DNA of 56,411 nucleotides. Origin: Methyloversatilis sp. Its GTDB lineage: Bacteria > Pseudomonadota > Gammaproteobacteria > Burkholderiales > Rhodocyclaceae. The DNA lies in contig NZ_JAUYRO010000033.1 of NCBI RefSeq assembly GCF_030696805.1, positions 1 to 56,411 on the forward strand. The letters run 5' to 3'. This document shows, piece after piece, positions 1-8,251 of this stretch (positions are counted from its first letter, which is position 1; every line of letters begins with the position of its first letter). The notes under the pieces were generated by a model that was not told the DNA's origin, made no database searches, and saw nothing but the letters and a program-made list of their open reading frames with translations. The position numbers and the translations under genes were made by a program.

Positions 1-290
1 TCCACACGTAGGTTGGGGTGAGCGCAGCGATGCCCAACACCAGCCTCCGCAAAGACCGCCGCTTCGGCCACCGCGCCCGCTCGCCGCAATACCCCGGTGG
101 AGGTACCCGCCCATCACCGTCCACACGTAGGTTGGGGTGAGCGCAGCGATGCCCAACACCAGCCTCCGCAAAGACCGCCGCTTCGGCCACCGCGCCCGCT
201 CGCCGCAATACCCCGGTGGAAGTACCCGCCGAGCACCGCCCGCACGTAGGTTGGGGTGAGCGCAGCGATGCCCAACTCCGACTTTCGCAA
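1..290. repeat. 119-bp tandem repeat with palindromic core
   Basis: Two nearly identical 119-bp units (1-119, 120-238) are followed by a third, truncated one. A 31-bp core recurs without change at 8-38, 127-157 and 246-276. The core has GTTGGG at one end and CCCAAC at the other, so it can form a hairpin, as in REP-type extragenic elements. Units 1 and 2 differ at only a few bases near 111-119 and 230-238. The window begins inside a unit, so the array may extend to the left. No convincing gene lies in 1-328. Confidence 0.85.
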
Positions 291-328
291 GCCGCCGCCG
301 CATCCCGGCCGCAGCGGTGCAACCCCTA

Positions 329-2041
329 TCAGGCCGGCACGGCCGCGGAGGGACCAACCAGTTGCCCGGCGTCCATCGTGAGCACGCGGCCCATGCGTTC
401 GAAGGCGCGCGGCCGGTGTGCGATCAGGATGACCGTGCGGCCGGGTGCGTGATCGCTCATCAGCGCGTCGATCACGCGCGCTTCGGTGTCGGCGTCGAGC
501 GCCGACGTGGCTTCGTCAAGCAGCAGCACCGGCGCGTCGCGCAGCACGGCACGCGCGATGCCGACGCGCTGGCGCTGGCCACCTGACAAGCTGTGTCCTT
601 TCTCGCCGACCGGACTGTCCAGCCCGTCGGGCAGCAGCGCGATCACGTCGTCGAGCTGCGCGATGCGGCAGGCATCGAGCAGGGCGAGTTCGCTGACGTC
701 GCGACCCAGCGTCAGATTGTCGCGAAGCGACAGGCTGAACAGTTCGGTTTCCTGCGGCACCACGGCGATCTGGTGCAGCAGTGCCTCGTGCCGGATGTCG
801 GACAGCGGCACCTCATCGACCGCCAGCCGACCCGATTCCGGCGGGTAGAGCGCGAGCAGCAGCTTCACCAGCGTGCTTTTGCCCGAACCCGAACGCCCGG
901 CGATGCCGACGTGCTCGCCGCGCCTTATCGTGAAATCGAGCGGGCCGAGCACGCGCCGGCCGTCGTGCGCAAAGGTCAGCGATTCGGCCTGCAGTGCCCG
1001 CCAGTCGGCGGGCCAGTCCAGCGTGCCGTGCTGCGCGGCCTGTGGCGCGAACAGCGGCATCATGCGGCCGAGGTTGGAGGTGCGTTCGATCATGGTCTGC
1101 ACGCGGTCGGTCATGTCCATCGACGCCTCGCGCAGCGTGTTGAAGTAGGCGGTGTAGGTGAGCACCAGCCCGACCGACAACCCGCCTTCCATCACGCCCC
1201 AGGCCACACCCAGTATGTAGAGCGACCAGGCCAGCGCGGTATGCAGCTGGAAAAGCATCCACTTGGTGTTGGTCAGCCGCAGCCGGCGGTAGGCGAAGTC
1301 GCGCGCCGCCTGTTCGCGTGCTGCGACCCGCGCCGTCATGTCGGCGCCGGCATTCATCGCCTTGACCGACAGGATATTGGCGGCGCTTTCGACGAAGCTG
1401 CCGCTGGCGTTTTCCATCGACGCGTTGATCTGGTCGGACAGCTTTGCGATGCGCCGGTAGAAGTACCACTCGATGAAGCCCAGTACGCCGCAGTAATACA
1501 GAAAGAAAAACACGGTCGCCGGATGCAGCAGCATGCAGGCGATCAGCGCGCCGAAGAAGGCGCCCGATGCGGTGAGCAGCGCATTGACCAGTTCGCTGGT
1601 CCAGTCGCGCACCGCATCGGCGCCGGTCAGCACGCGCTGCGCCTTGTTGCCGGTACTTTCCTTCTGGTGCCAGCCGAGCGAAAAGCCGAGCAGGCGTTCA
1701 AAGCCCCACACCTTCGCGCGCATGCGCGCATCGATCGACATGCGGCCGATCACCCGCTTGGTCGACAGCCGCACCAGCGCAACCACCGCGTGCGCCACCC
1801 CCAGCGTGGCGATCAGCGTGTACATCGGCGTCAGGCTGTCGCCGCGCTGCCAGCCGATCAGGAAGTCGGCGACCTGTCCGATCAGGTAGGGCGGCAGCAT
1901 CGGGTAGAACTGCACCACGCCGAGCACGCAGATGAACAGCAGGTAGCGCCGCCGGTCGGTATCGAGAAAGAACCGGATGGCGCGCGGAACGTCGGTCAGG
2001 CGGAAGTGCGCGTCGGCGCGCAGCAGGCGGGAGTCTTTCAC
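329..2041 (-). CDS. ABC transporter, fused permease and ATPase
   Basis: This is a 570-residue half-transporter of the exporter type. An N-terminal membrane domain with several hydrophobic segments fills about residues 30-330, followed by a nucleotide-binding domain. Walker A (GRSGSGKST) lies near residues 380-390, the LSGGQRQR signature near 484 and Walker B (LLLDEATSALD) near 505. It should work as a homodimer or heterodimer in the inner membrane; the substrate cannot be read from sequence. It is the last gene of a minus-strand run after a transglutaminase-like protein (50-bp gap) and a thioredoxin-like protein, which hints at a role in exporting a peptide or envelope component. Confidence 0.9.
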   Translation of the reverse strand: MKDSRLLRADAHFRLTDVPRAIRFFLDTDRRRYLLFICVLGVVQFYPMLPPYLIGQVADFLIGWQRGDSLTPMYTLIATLGVAHAVVALVRLSTKRVIGRMSIDARMRAKVWGFERLLGFSLGWHQKESTGNKAQRVLTGADAVRDWTSELVNALLTASGAFFGALIACMLLHPATVFFFLYYCGVLGFIEWYFYRRIAKLSDQINASMENASGSFVESAANILSVKAMNAGADMTARVAAREQAARDFAYRRLRLTNTKWMLFQLHTALAWSLYILGVAWGVMEGGLSVGLVLTYTAYFNTLREASMDMTDRVQTMIERTSNLGRMMPLFAPQAAQHGTLDWPADWRALQAESLTFAHDGRRVLGPLDFTIRRGEHVGIAGRSGSGKSTLVKLLLALYPPESGRLAVDEVPLSDIRHEALLHQIAVVPQETELFSLSLRDNLTLGRDVSELALLDACRIAQLDDVIALLPDGLDSPVGEKGHSLSGGQRQRVGIARAVLRDAPVLLLDEATSALDADTEARVIDALMSDHAPGRTVILIAHRPRAFERMGRVLTMDAGQLVGPSAAVPA

Positions 2042-2090
2042 GGTGACGGACCGGCGCGCTGGATGGCCGCGCCGGCGAGGGCAGTCAGGG

Positions 2091-3194
2091 TCAGGCGGTC
2101 ACTTCCTTCGACGTGATGGTGTAGACAAAATTGGCCGCATCGAGGCTGTCGGCGCGCCCGGCCGATGTTTCCGCCTGCGGATACATCAGGAAGGGGATGG
2201 CCGGCCCGGTCGATTCCGGCAGCTTCAGGTCGTGCGCCACGTTGTAAGCCAGCCAGTTCATTTCCCACGAGCCGAACAGCGCCTTGCGTGCGGCCACCAC
2301 CACGTCGTCCTTCAGCGTCAGGCCGGGGCGCTCTTCCAGCACCACCTTGCGCACGTCCGCCGGATCGACCGGCACCCAGCCGAAACCGGCCAGCCACACT
2401 TCGGCGCGGCAATGCTGCGCCTTCGTGATGTCGCCGGCCTTGCCCAAACTTTTATAGCCGAATTTCGAATCCGCCACGCGCACGCCATAGACATCGCGCG
2501 CCGGCAGGCCGGCGGCGCGGGCCAGACCGACGAACAGCGCATTCAGATCGGCACACTTGCCGCTCAGATTGCCGCTCTCCAGCATGCTGCGGATGTCGCC
2601 GAGGCCGCAGCCGCGCGTTTTCGGGTTGCGTTCGGTGTTGTCGCAGATCCACTCGTACACGGCGCGGGCGCGTTCCATGTCGCTGCCCGCGCCCCGGGTG
2701 ATCTTCAACGCGGTGTCGCGCACGATGCCGTCGGTCGGCAGCAGTTCGGTCGCCTGCGTGTAGAGCTTGTGCGACGGCGCATCGAGCGGCGCGACGGCCC
2801 CTGGCTGGCTGAAATCGATCGCGCGATCGCGCGTGGCGAAGCGGTTCACCAGTTCGATCACCGGCGCCTCCTGACCGGCGCGCCACTGCGCCACCAGCAT
2901 CTTCGCGCCATATACGGTGTCTTCTGCAATGCCGGCGCGCGCTGCGTTGCCCTGCCAGTCACTGGCCAGCGGCCGGATCCAGTCCGGATTGTCGATCGAC
3001 GGCAGCGGAATCCACACCGTGGCCACTTCACCGCGCGTCACCGGCGTGACAACGGTGGTTACCTCGAAGGTGCGCCAGCCGGCGGACGGCGACGGATTGA
3101 AGGCGGGTTGCGCGGCAGAGCCGATCCGCGGCAGCGCGCCCGACAGCCCGGCCAGTGCGGAAGACTGGATGAAACGACGACGATCCATGATCAC
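2091..3194 (-). CDS. Tat-exported transglutaminase-like protein
   Basis: A 367-residue protein. Its N-terminus has a twin-arginine signal (DRRRFIQSS followed by a short hydrophobic stretch ending near a GSAAQ site), so export to the periplasm in folded form is likely. The transglutaminase-like core has the expected triad: Cys near 214 in GKCADLNALFVGLAR, His near 261 in QHCRAEVW, and Asp near 276 in VPVDPAD. Members of this fold are proteases, amidases or cross-linkers, and I cannot tell which applies here. Translation may start at the second Met (residue 3). It lies between the thioredoxin-like gene (about 20 bp upstream) and the ABC exporter, probably as one operon. Confidence 0.88.
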   Translation of the reverse strand: MIMDRRRFIQSSALAGLSGALPRIGSAAQPAFNPSPSAGWRTFEVTTVVTPVTRGEVATVWIPLPSIDNPDWIRPLASDWQGNAARAGIAEDTVYGAKMLVAQWRAGQEAPVIELVNRFATRDRAIDFSQPGAVAPLDAPSHKLYTQATELLPTDGIVRDTALKITRGAGSDMERARAVYEWICDNTERNPKTRGCGLGDIRSMLESGNLSGKCADLNALFVGLARAAGLPARDVYGVRVADSKFGYKSLGKAGDITKAQHCRAEVWLAGFGWVPVDPADVRKVVLEERPGLTLKDDVVVAARKALFGSWEMNWLAYNVAHDLKLPESTGPAIPFLMYPQAETSAGRADSLDAANFVYTITSKEVTA

Positions 3195-3213
3195 ACTCCG
3201 ATTGATTCAATAG

Positions 3214-3780
3214 CTATTTCAGCAGACGCCGCAGCCTTTCGAGCACCGCGTCGTCCTCCCATTCGATCACGCCCTGCGCACGCGCCACGACGCGATGCTG
3301 CCGGTCCAGGATCACCGTATAGGGCAGCAGACGCGCGCCCCACAGCCGGCTCAGACGCTGGTCGCGGTCATGCAGCACCGGCAGCGTGAGCTGCGCGCGC
3401 TGCATGAACAGTGCCGCATCGGCTTCGCGATCGGCCACCGCTACGGTCAGCACGACCAGTCCGGTTCCGGCCAGCTTCGCCGGCAGACGCGCCAGCGCCG
3501 GCATTTCGTCGCGGCAGGGCTCGCACCACGAGGCCCAGAAATTGATCACCAGCGGCTGTCCGGCATGGCGGGCAAGCTGTTGTGCAAGTCGCACATCGTC
3601 GCCCACCGGCGCGGCAGCCGGTGCTTCGGTCACCAGACCGGCCACCGACTCGGCGGCTGACGCCGTGCCGAGCAGTGCATGCGAGAGCAAAGAAGGTAGC
3701 AGCGCGCCCATTGCGGCGCCGCGAAGTGTCGCCCACATCGAGGTTTTCGTCTTCCCTTTTGTTCGACTGCCGATTTTCAT
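3214..3780 (-). CDS. TlpA/ResA-type thioredoxin-like protein
   Basis: A periplasmic thiol-disulfide oxidoreductase of the TlpA/ResA class. The thioredoxin motif WASWCEPCRDEM carries the CxxC pair, and a cis-Pro region (LLPYTVILD) follows. The N-terminus is basic and then hydrophobic with an AxA-like end (TASAAES), which fits a Sec signal peptide or membrane anchor. The start is uncertain. The frame is open back to 3798, but that would abut the divergent glycosyltransferase start, so I chose the Met at 3780; a Met at 3738 is also possible. It leads the operon with the transglutaminase and ABC exporter and may keep the transglutaminase cysteine or another exported thiol reduced. Confidence 0.85.
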   Translation of the reverse strand: MKIGSRTKGKTKTSMWATLRGAAMGALLPSLLSHALLGTASAAESVAGLVTEAPAAAPVGDDVRLAQQLARHAGQPLVINFWASWCEPCRDEMPALARLPAKLAGTGLVVLTVAVADREADAALFMQRAQLTLPVLHDRDQRLSRLWGARLLPYTVILDRQHRVVARAQGVIEWEDDAVLERLRRLLK

Positions 3781-3798
3781 TTCGCCGATGGACATCAA

Positions 3799-5097
3799 GT
3801 GGCTGTCATGGTTGCGTCACCGCGCCGTCATGTTGCTGCATTGGCCGGTCGCGACACTGCGCGGATGCGACCGGACGACGCCGACGACGAACTCGCCTTC
3901 ACCGTGGAACGACTGCACGCGGCAGATGAACCGCTGCGTATCGCCGTGGTGACCGAAACCTATCCACCGGAAATCAACGGCGTCGCCATGAGCCTCAAGC
4001 GCATGCTCGACGGCCTGCTGGCGCGCGGTCACCGCATCCAGCTGATCCGGCCGCGCCAGCACGCGGACGATACCGCGATGCAGTCGGGCGCGCTGCACGA
4101 AGTGCTGGCGCGCGGCATGCCCATTCCGCGCTACGGCACGCTGCGCGTCGGCCTGCCCGCCAAGCAGAAGCTGGCCCGGCTGTGGGCGGTCGAACGGCCG
4201 GACCTGGTGCACCTGGTCACTGAAGGTCCGCTCGGCTGGTCCGCGATGGCCGGCGCACGCAAGCTGAAGTTGCCGGTGACCAGCGACTTCCGCACCAATT
4301 TCGACGCCTACAGCGCGCACTACGGCATCCGCTGGCTCAAGCGCCCGATCTCCGCCTACCTTCGCCGCTTCCACAACATGGGCCACGAAACCTTCGTGCC
4401 GACCCGTGCCATGCAGACGCAGCTGATCGACTGCGGCTACCGCAATGTCGAGGTGGTGGCGCGCGGCGTCGATACGCGGCTGTTTTCGCCGCAGCGGCGC
4501 AGCGCCGCGCTGCGCACCGCCTGGGGCGTCGGCGAGCGCGATCCGGTGGTGGCATTCGTCAGCCGGATGGCGCCGGAAAAGAATCTCGACCTGGTGGCGC
4601 GCGCCTTCGAAGCGCTGCGTGCGCAGCGGCCGCAAGCCCGCATGCTGTGGGTGGGTGATGGCCCGGCGCGTGAATCGCTGGCGCGGCAGTATCCGCATCA
4701 CCTGTTTGCCGGCATGCGCACCGGCGACGATCTGGCCACCCATTACGCCAGCGCCGACCTGTTCCTGTTCGGCAGCCTGACCGAAACCTTCGGCAATGTG
4801 CTGACCGAGGCGCTGGCCAGCGGACTGCCAGTGGTGAGCTACGCGCAGGCGGCTGCAGCCGAACTGGTGGTGCCGGAGCACAACGGGCTGCTGGCCGCGC
4901 CGGGCGACGAAAACACCTTCATCGCGCAGGCAGTGCGCGCAGGGCTCGATGACGATCTGCGCGCCGGCATGGCGGTGCACGCGCGTGCCAGCGTCGAGCA
5001 GCTGGGCTGGGACAGCGTGGTGGACGCCTTTGCCGGCCGCCTGCGCGCCACGGTGCGCAATGCCGAGGCACTGCGCAGCGCGCGTTCGCGCGGCTGA
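3799..5097 (+). CDS. Glycosyltransferase family 4 (GT-B fold)
   Basis: A 432-residue GT-B enzyme. Similarity to the family begins near residue 45 (RIAVVTETYPPEINGVAMS), the donor-site region with the E-x7-E motif is SLTETFGNVLTEALASGLP, and a glycine-rich acceptor loop is present. It resembles the SqdX/PimB-like enzymes that attach a sugar to a lipid, but the substrate is not visible. The start is unsure: GTG at 3799 gives an extra basic leader, while an internal ATG at 3865 would give a protein closer to the family start. It is transcribed divergently from the thioredoxin operon. Confidence 0.88.
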   Translation: MAVMVASPRRHVAALAGRDTARMRPDDADDELAFTVERLHAADEPLRIAVVTETYPPEINGVAMSLKRMLDGLLARGHRIQLIRPRQHADDTAMQSGALHEVLARGMPIPRYGTLRVGLPAKQKLARLWAVERPDLVHLVTEGPLGWSAMAGARKLKLPVTSDFRTNFDAYSAHYGIRWLKRPISAYLRRFHNMGHETFVPTRAMQTQLIDCGYRNVEVVARGVDTRLFSPQRRSAALRTAWGVGERDPVVAFVSRMAPEKNLDLVARAFEALRAQRPQARMLWVGDGPARESLARQYPHHLFAGMRTGDDLATHYASADLFLFGSLTETFGNVLTEALASGLPVVSYAQAAAAELVVPEHNGLLAAPGDENTFIAQAVRAGLDDDLRAGMAVHARASVEQLGWDSVVDAFAGRLRATVRNAEALRSARSRG

Positions 5098-5115
5098 AAC
5101 GGCGGCGGAAGCCCG

Positions 5116-5121
5116 TATACT
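5116..5121 (+). promoter_or_regulatory. Candidate -10 box for the PfkB kinase gene
   Basis: TATACT lies 28 bp before the ATG at 5149, in an otherwise GC-rich gap after the glycosyltransferase. It matches the sigma-70 -10 consensus at five of six positions. No good -35 box stands at normal spacing. Confidence 0.45.
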
Positions 5122-5148
5122 TGCGCTTTTCGCCACCGGTCTGCCTTC

Positions 5149-6087
5149 ATGTCCGTCCTCATCTGCGGCTCCATCGCCTACGACACGATCATGGTGTTCC
5201 CGGATCGTTTCAAGCAGCACATCCTGCCCGACCAGATCCACATCCTGAACGTGGCCTTCCTGGTGCCCGACATGCGGCGCGAATTCGGCGGCTGTGCCGG
5301 CAACATTGCCTACAACCTGAAGCTGCTCGGCGGCGAGCCGCTGATCATGGCCACCGTCGGTCATGATGCCGGCCCCTACATGGATCGCCTTTCGTCGCTC
5401 GCCATCCCGGCGACCCATGTGCGACGCGTCGACACCGCCTTCACGGCGCAGGCCTTCATCACGACCGATCTCGACGACAACCAGATCACCGCCTTCCACC
5501 CGGGCGCGATGAACGTGTCGCACGAAAACCGCGTGTCCGATGCCGCTGGCGTCAAACTGGGCATCATCGCGCCCGATGGCCGTGACGGCATGATTTCGCA
5601 TGCGCGCCAGTTTGCCGACGCGGGCATCCCGTTCGTGTTCGATCCCGGTCAGGGCCTGCCGATGTTCGGCGGCGACGATCTGTTGAATTTCCTGGATCTT
5701 GCGCGCTGGTGCACGGTCAATGACTATGAGGCCCGGCTGCTGTGCGAGCGCACCGGACTGACCGAAGCGCAGATCGCGGAAAAGGTCGAGGCGTTCATCG
5801 TGACCCGCGGCGCTGAAGGCTCGCGCGTCTACACTGGCGGTATGGTGACCGAAGTGGCCTGCGTGCCGGCCGACACGCTGGCCGACCCGACCGGTTGCGG
5901 CGATGCCTACCGCGGCGGCCTGCTGTACGGCCTGTCGCGCGGTGCCGACATCATTGCCTCTGCGCGTCTGGCGTCGGTCATGGGATCGATCAAGATCGCC
6001 AGCCGGGGCGGGCAGAACCACTTGCCGACGCGTGACGACATCGCCGTCCGTCATCGCGCCGCCTTCGGCACTGCGCTGGCATTCTGA
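5149..6087 (+). CDS. PfkB-family carbohydrate/adenosine kinase
   Basis: A 312-residue ribokinase-fold sugar or nucleoside kinase. The N-terminal GSIAYDTIMVFPDRF stretch and the GGCAGNIAYNLKLLGG substrate loop resemble adenosine-kinase-like members. The C-terminal signature DPTGCGDAYRGGLLYGL holds the catalytic Asp and the anion hole, with Cys in place of the usual Ala in GAGD. It probably phosphorylates a nucleoside such as adenosine, but the exact sugar is not certain. It stands alone between the glycosyltransferase and a lipoprotein gene, with its own likely promoter. Confidence 0.88.
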   Translation: MSVLICGSIAYDTIMVFPDRFKQHILPDQIHILNVAFLVPDMRREFGGCAGNIAYNLKLLGGEPLIMATVGHDAGPYMDRLSSLAIPATHVRRVDTAFTAQAFITTDLDDNQITAFHPGAMNVSHENRVSDAAGVKLGIIAPDGRDGMISHARQFADAGIPFVFDPGQGLPMFGGDDLLNFLDLARWCTVNDYEARLLCERTGLTEAQIAEKVEAFIVTRGAEGSRVYTGGMVTEVACVPADTLADPTGCGDAYRGGLLYGLSRGADIIASARLASVMGSIKIASRGGQNHLPTRDDIAVRHRAAFGTALAF

Positions 6088-6209
6088 GCGCCGGGGCGAC
6101 GTTTCGAGAGCCGAAACATGCGCTCACCATTGGCCGGCTGACGCGCCGTGCGGCGCGCGGTAAAAGGTCAGTATGGCCGCGATGTCGCGGCCGCATACGG
6201 AGAAGCATC

Positions 6210-6653
6210 ATGAATCGCATCGCATTGCCCGCCCTGTTGCTGGCCGGCATCGTTCTCGCAGGTTGTCAGTCCAGCCTGTCGGGAGACACCTATTCGCGCG
6301 AACAGGCGCGGCGCGAAATGTCGGTCCGCCAGGGAACGGTCGAAAGCGTGCGCGCGATCACGATCGAGGGAACGAAGTCGAATATCGGGACCGCTGCGGG
6401 TGCGGCGGTCGGCGGTCTGGCCGGCGGTCAGGGATCCACGGCGGGTGCCATTGCAGGCGCCGTGGTGGGCGGTGTGGCTGGCGCATTCATCGAAGAAGGT
6501 GCGACCCGCCGCGCGGGTCAGGAAATCACGATACGGCTCGACACCGGCAACGTGGTTTCAGTCGTCCAGCAAGGTGACGAGAAGTTCGCGATCGGCGAGC
6601 GCGTCCGCCTGGTCGGCGCGAGCGGCAACACCCGGGTCACGCGCGCGCAATGA
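6210..6653 (+). CDS. Glycine-zipper outer-membrane lipoprotein (SlyB/Pcp type)
   Basis: A 147-residue lipoprotein. The signal peptide ends in a lipobox (LAGC), so the mature protein begins at Cys near residue 19. The middle is a glycine-zipper pair (about residues 60-95) with repeated G/A-x3-G spacing (AAGAAVGGLAGG, AGAVVGGVAGAF), followed by a small beta-rich C-terminal domain (VSVVQQGDEKFAIGERVRL). SlyB/Pcp family members sit in the outer membrane and support envelope integrity. A ribosome-binding site (GGAGAAG) precedes the ATG. The stop overlaps the next start (ATGA). Confidence 0.85.
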   Translation: MNRIALPALLLAGIVLAGCQSSLSGDTYSREQARREMSVRQGTVESVRAITIEGTKSNIGTAAGAAVGGLAGGQGSTAGAIAGAVVGGVAGAFIEEGATRRAGQEITIRLDTGNVVSVVQQGDEKFAIGERVRLVGASGNTRVTRAQ

Positions 6654-7024
6654 GTCGCTGCGAGTGCGGCAGCGGTCGCATCGAGACCGACTGCTGCGCA
6701 CGTCATCACGCCGGCGAGCCAGCGGCAACCCCCGAAGCGCTGATGCGCTCACGCTACAGCGCCTACGTGCTCGCCCTGACTGATTACCTGCTCGCCACCT
6801 GGCATCCGACAACACGGCCGCACGCATTGGCGCCCGCTGAGGCGGGACTGAAGTGGCTGGGGCTGGAAGTGCGAGAGTGCTCGATGCAGGATGCCGATCA
6901 CGGCACGGTCGAATTCGTCGCCCGCAGCAAGTTGGGCGGGCGCGCGCACCGGCTGCATGAAACGAGCCGCTTCGTGCGCGAAAACGGTCGCTGGTTCTAC
7001 CTGGACGGCGACTTCGCGGCCTGA
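6650..7024 (+). CDS. YchJ-family SEC-C motif protein
   Basis: A 124-residue protein of the YchJ/UPF0225 family. The N-terminus carries the SEC-C-like zinc motif (CECGSGR, then CC about ten residues later), followed by the family's RSRYSAYVLALTDYLLATWH segment and an NTF2-like domain ending in GRWFYLDGD. The molecular role of this family is not established. It overlaps the preceding lipoprotein gene by four bases, so translation may be coupled. Confidence 0.88.
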   Translation: MSRCECGSGRIETDCCARHHAGEPAATPEALMRSRYSAYVLALTDYLLATWHPTTRPHALAPAEAGLKWLGLEVRECSMQDADHGTVEFVARSKLGGRAHRLHETSRFVRENGRWFYLDGDFAA

Positions 7025-7071
7025 TTGATCCCTCAGAGCGACCTGCCGAAGACGCCTCCGCCTGCGGATGT

Positions 7072-7278
7072 TCAGTAGTCGTCGGCGCCAGCGCTTTCCT
7101 CTTCTTCGTCCTCGTCGTAGCCATCGACCGCCTCTTCCGCCACGCGGGCTTCAAGGAAGGCCTTGAAATCATCCGGGTCGGTGAATTCGTCGATGAACTC
7201 GGCAAGGATGCCGACGACGGTATCCGGATCCCATTCGCACTCGTCTGCAGCGTCGTGAATCAGCTTTTCGGCACTCAT
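7072..7278 (-). CDS. Small acidic protein of unknown function
   Basis: A 68-residue protein that I do not recognise. I chose the ATG at 7278 because GGGAGAAA stands just upstream; the frame is open further back but lacks a better site. The first 45 residues look helical (EKLIHDAADECEWDPDTV, then EFIDEFTDPDDFKAFLEAR). The C-terminus is a strongly acidic tail (YDEDEEEESAGADDY). There is no signal peptide or membrane segment, so it should be cytosolic. A DNA mimic or small chaperone role is possible on charge alone, but nothing supports a specific function. Confidence 0.7.
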   Translation of the reverse strand: MSAEKLIHDAADECEWDPDTVVGILAEFIDEFTDPDDFKAFLEARVAEEAVDGYDEDEEEESAGADDY

Positions 7279-7326
7279 TGCTTTCTCCCGAAGGACTGGA
7301 AAGATGCGCATGGCGCAGTGCTGGAA

Positions 7327-7335
7327 AGCCTAGCA
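7327..7335 (-). promoter_or_regulatory. Extended -10 box for the small acidic gene
   Basis: Read on the minus strand this is TGCTAGGCT, which fits the extended -10 pattern TGnTAnnnT. It lies about 49 bp before the ATG at 7278. The same nine bases occur upstream of ilvA at 18750-18758. Confidence 0.4.
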
Positions 7336-7393
7336 CAGGCCGATCGGCGCTTCATCGTGCAGCGCGTCGAACATGTTGCGAAGCGTGACCGCG

Positions 7394-8107
7394 TCAAACG
7401 CCCGGAGGCTTGCCGACAGTGTCCGCGTTCTGCCCGAACAGCACCTTGCTGGAAAGCTCGTCGACCACCGGTTTGTCGCTGACCTGCGCACCCCGCGCGT
7501 ACGCCCGCACGGTGGCCGCACGGTCGCGAATGGCTTCGTGCCAGCGCTTCAGATGCGGAAAGTCGTCCAGATTCATCTGCTGGCGCTTGTGCGGCACGGT
7601 CCATGGGTAACTCGCCATGTCGGCGATGCCGTACTGCGCACCGGCGATGAAGGCGCGATCGGCGAGGTGCTTGTTCAACACACTGTACAGGCGCGAGGTT
7701 TCGTCGACGTAGCGGCGGATCGCATAGGCGATCGGCTCCGGCGCGTACTGCACGAAATGGTGGTTCTGGCCGGCCATCGGGCCGAGCCCGCCGACCTGCC
7801 AGAACAGCCACTCCAGCGTCTGTACCCGCTGACGCAGTCCGGTTGGCATGAACTGACCGGTCTTTTCGGCCAGATAAAGCAGGATGGCGCCCGACTCGAA
7901 CACCGACAGCGGCGCGCCGCCGTCCGCCGGCGCATGATCCACGATGGCCGGCATGCGGTTGTTCGGGGAAATGGCCAGAAATTCCGGCCGGAACTGCTCT
8001 CCGGCGCCGATGTTCACCGGCACAATGCGGTGCTCATTGCCGGATTCTTCAAGGAACATCAATACCTTGTAGCCGTTGGGCGTTGGCCAGAAATGAAGGT
8101 CGATCAC
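7394..8107 (-). CDS. yfcG: YfcG-type GSH disulfide-bond oxidoreductase
   Basis: A 237-residue glutathione S-transferase-fold protein that closely follows E. coli YfcG, with the same opening (DLHFWPTPNGYKVLMFLEE), the SPNNRMPAIVDH loop, FESGAILLYLAEKTG, and WLFWQVGGLGPMAGQNHHF. In YfcG/YghU enzymes the early Thr/Asn, rather than a Cys, engages two glutathiones, and the protein reduces disulfides such as 2-hydroxyethyl disulfide. The start is a GTG at 8107 preceded by GGGGCAG; the frame is open far upstream but that part is the shadow of other genes. The gene is single, on the minus strand. Confidence 0.92.
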   Translation of the reverse strand: MIDLHFWPTPNGYKVLMFLEESGNEHRIVPVNIGAGEQFRPEFLAISPNNRMPAIVDHAPADGGAPLSVFESGAILLYLAEKTGQFMPTGLRQRVQTLEWLFWQVGGLGPMAGQNHHFVQYAPEPIAYAIRRYVDETSRLYSVLNKHLADRAFIAGAQYGIADMASYPWTVPHKRQQMNLDDFPHLKRWHEAIRDRAATVRAYARGAQVSDKPVVDELSSKVLFGQNADTVGKPPGV

Positions 8108-8251
8108 GATGAGCTGCCCCGTTGCGGTCAATGTATTCGACCGTAACCGCTGCCCGCGACGGGCGCCAGTTGCATCTCGCCCTGCGTGTGGCGAATGCCT
8201 CGCGCACCCACCACGTACAATGCGCAGTCCCTGCCTCTTTCCGCACGCCGC

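Noticed and set aside
1-290. CRISPR array
   Set aside because: The units are 119 bp and tandem, without short regular repeats and unique spacers, and no cas gene is near.
593-2116. Open frame of 507 codons on the plus strand
   Set aside because: It lies opposite the ABC transporter, which has complete motifs; the frame is a by-product of high GC.
3817-6054. Long open frame on the minus strand (745 codons)
   Set aside because: It mirrors the glycosyltransferase and PfkB kinase genes; His/Arg/Gln-rich composition and no recognisable motif mark it as an antisense shadow.
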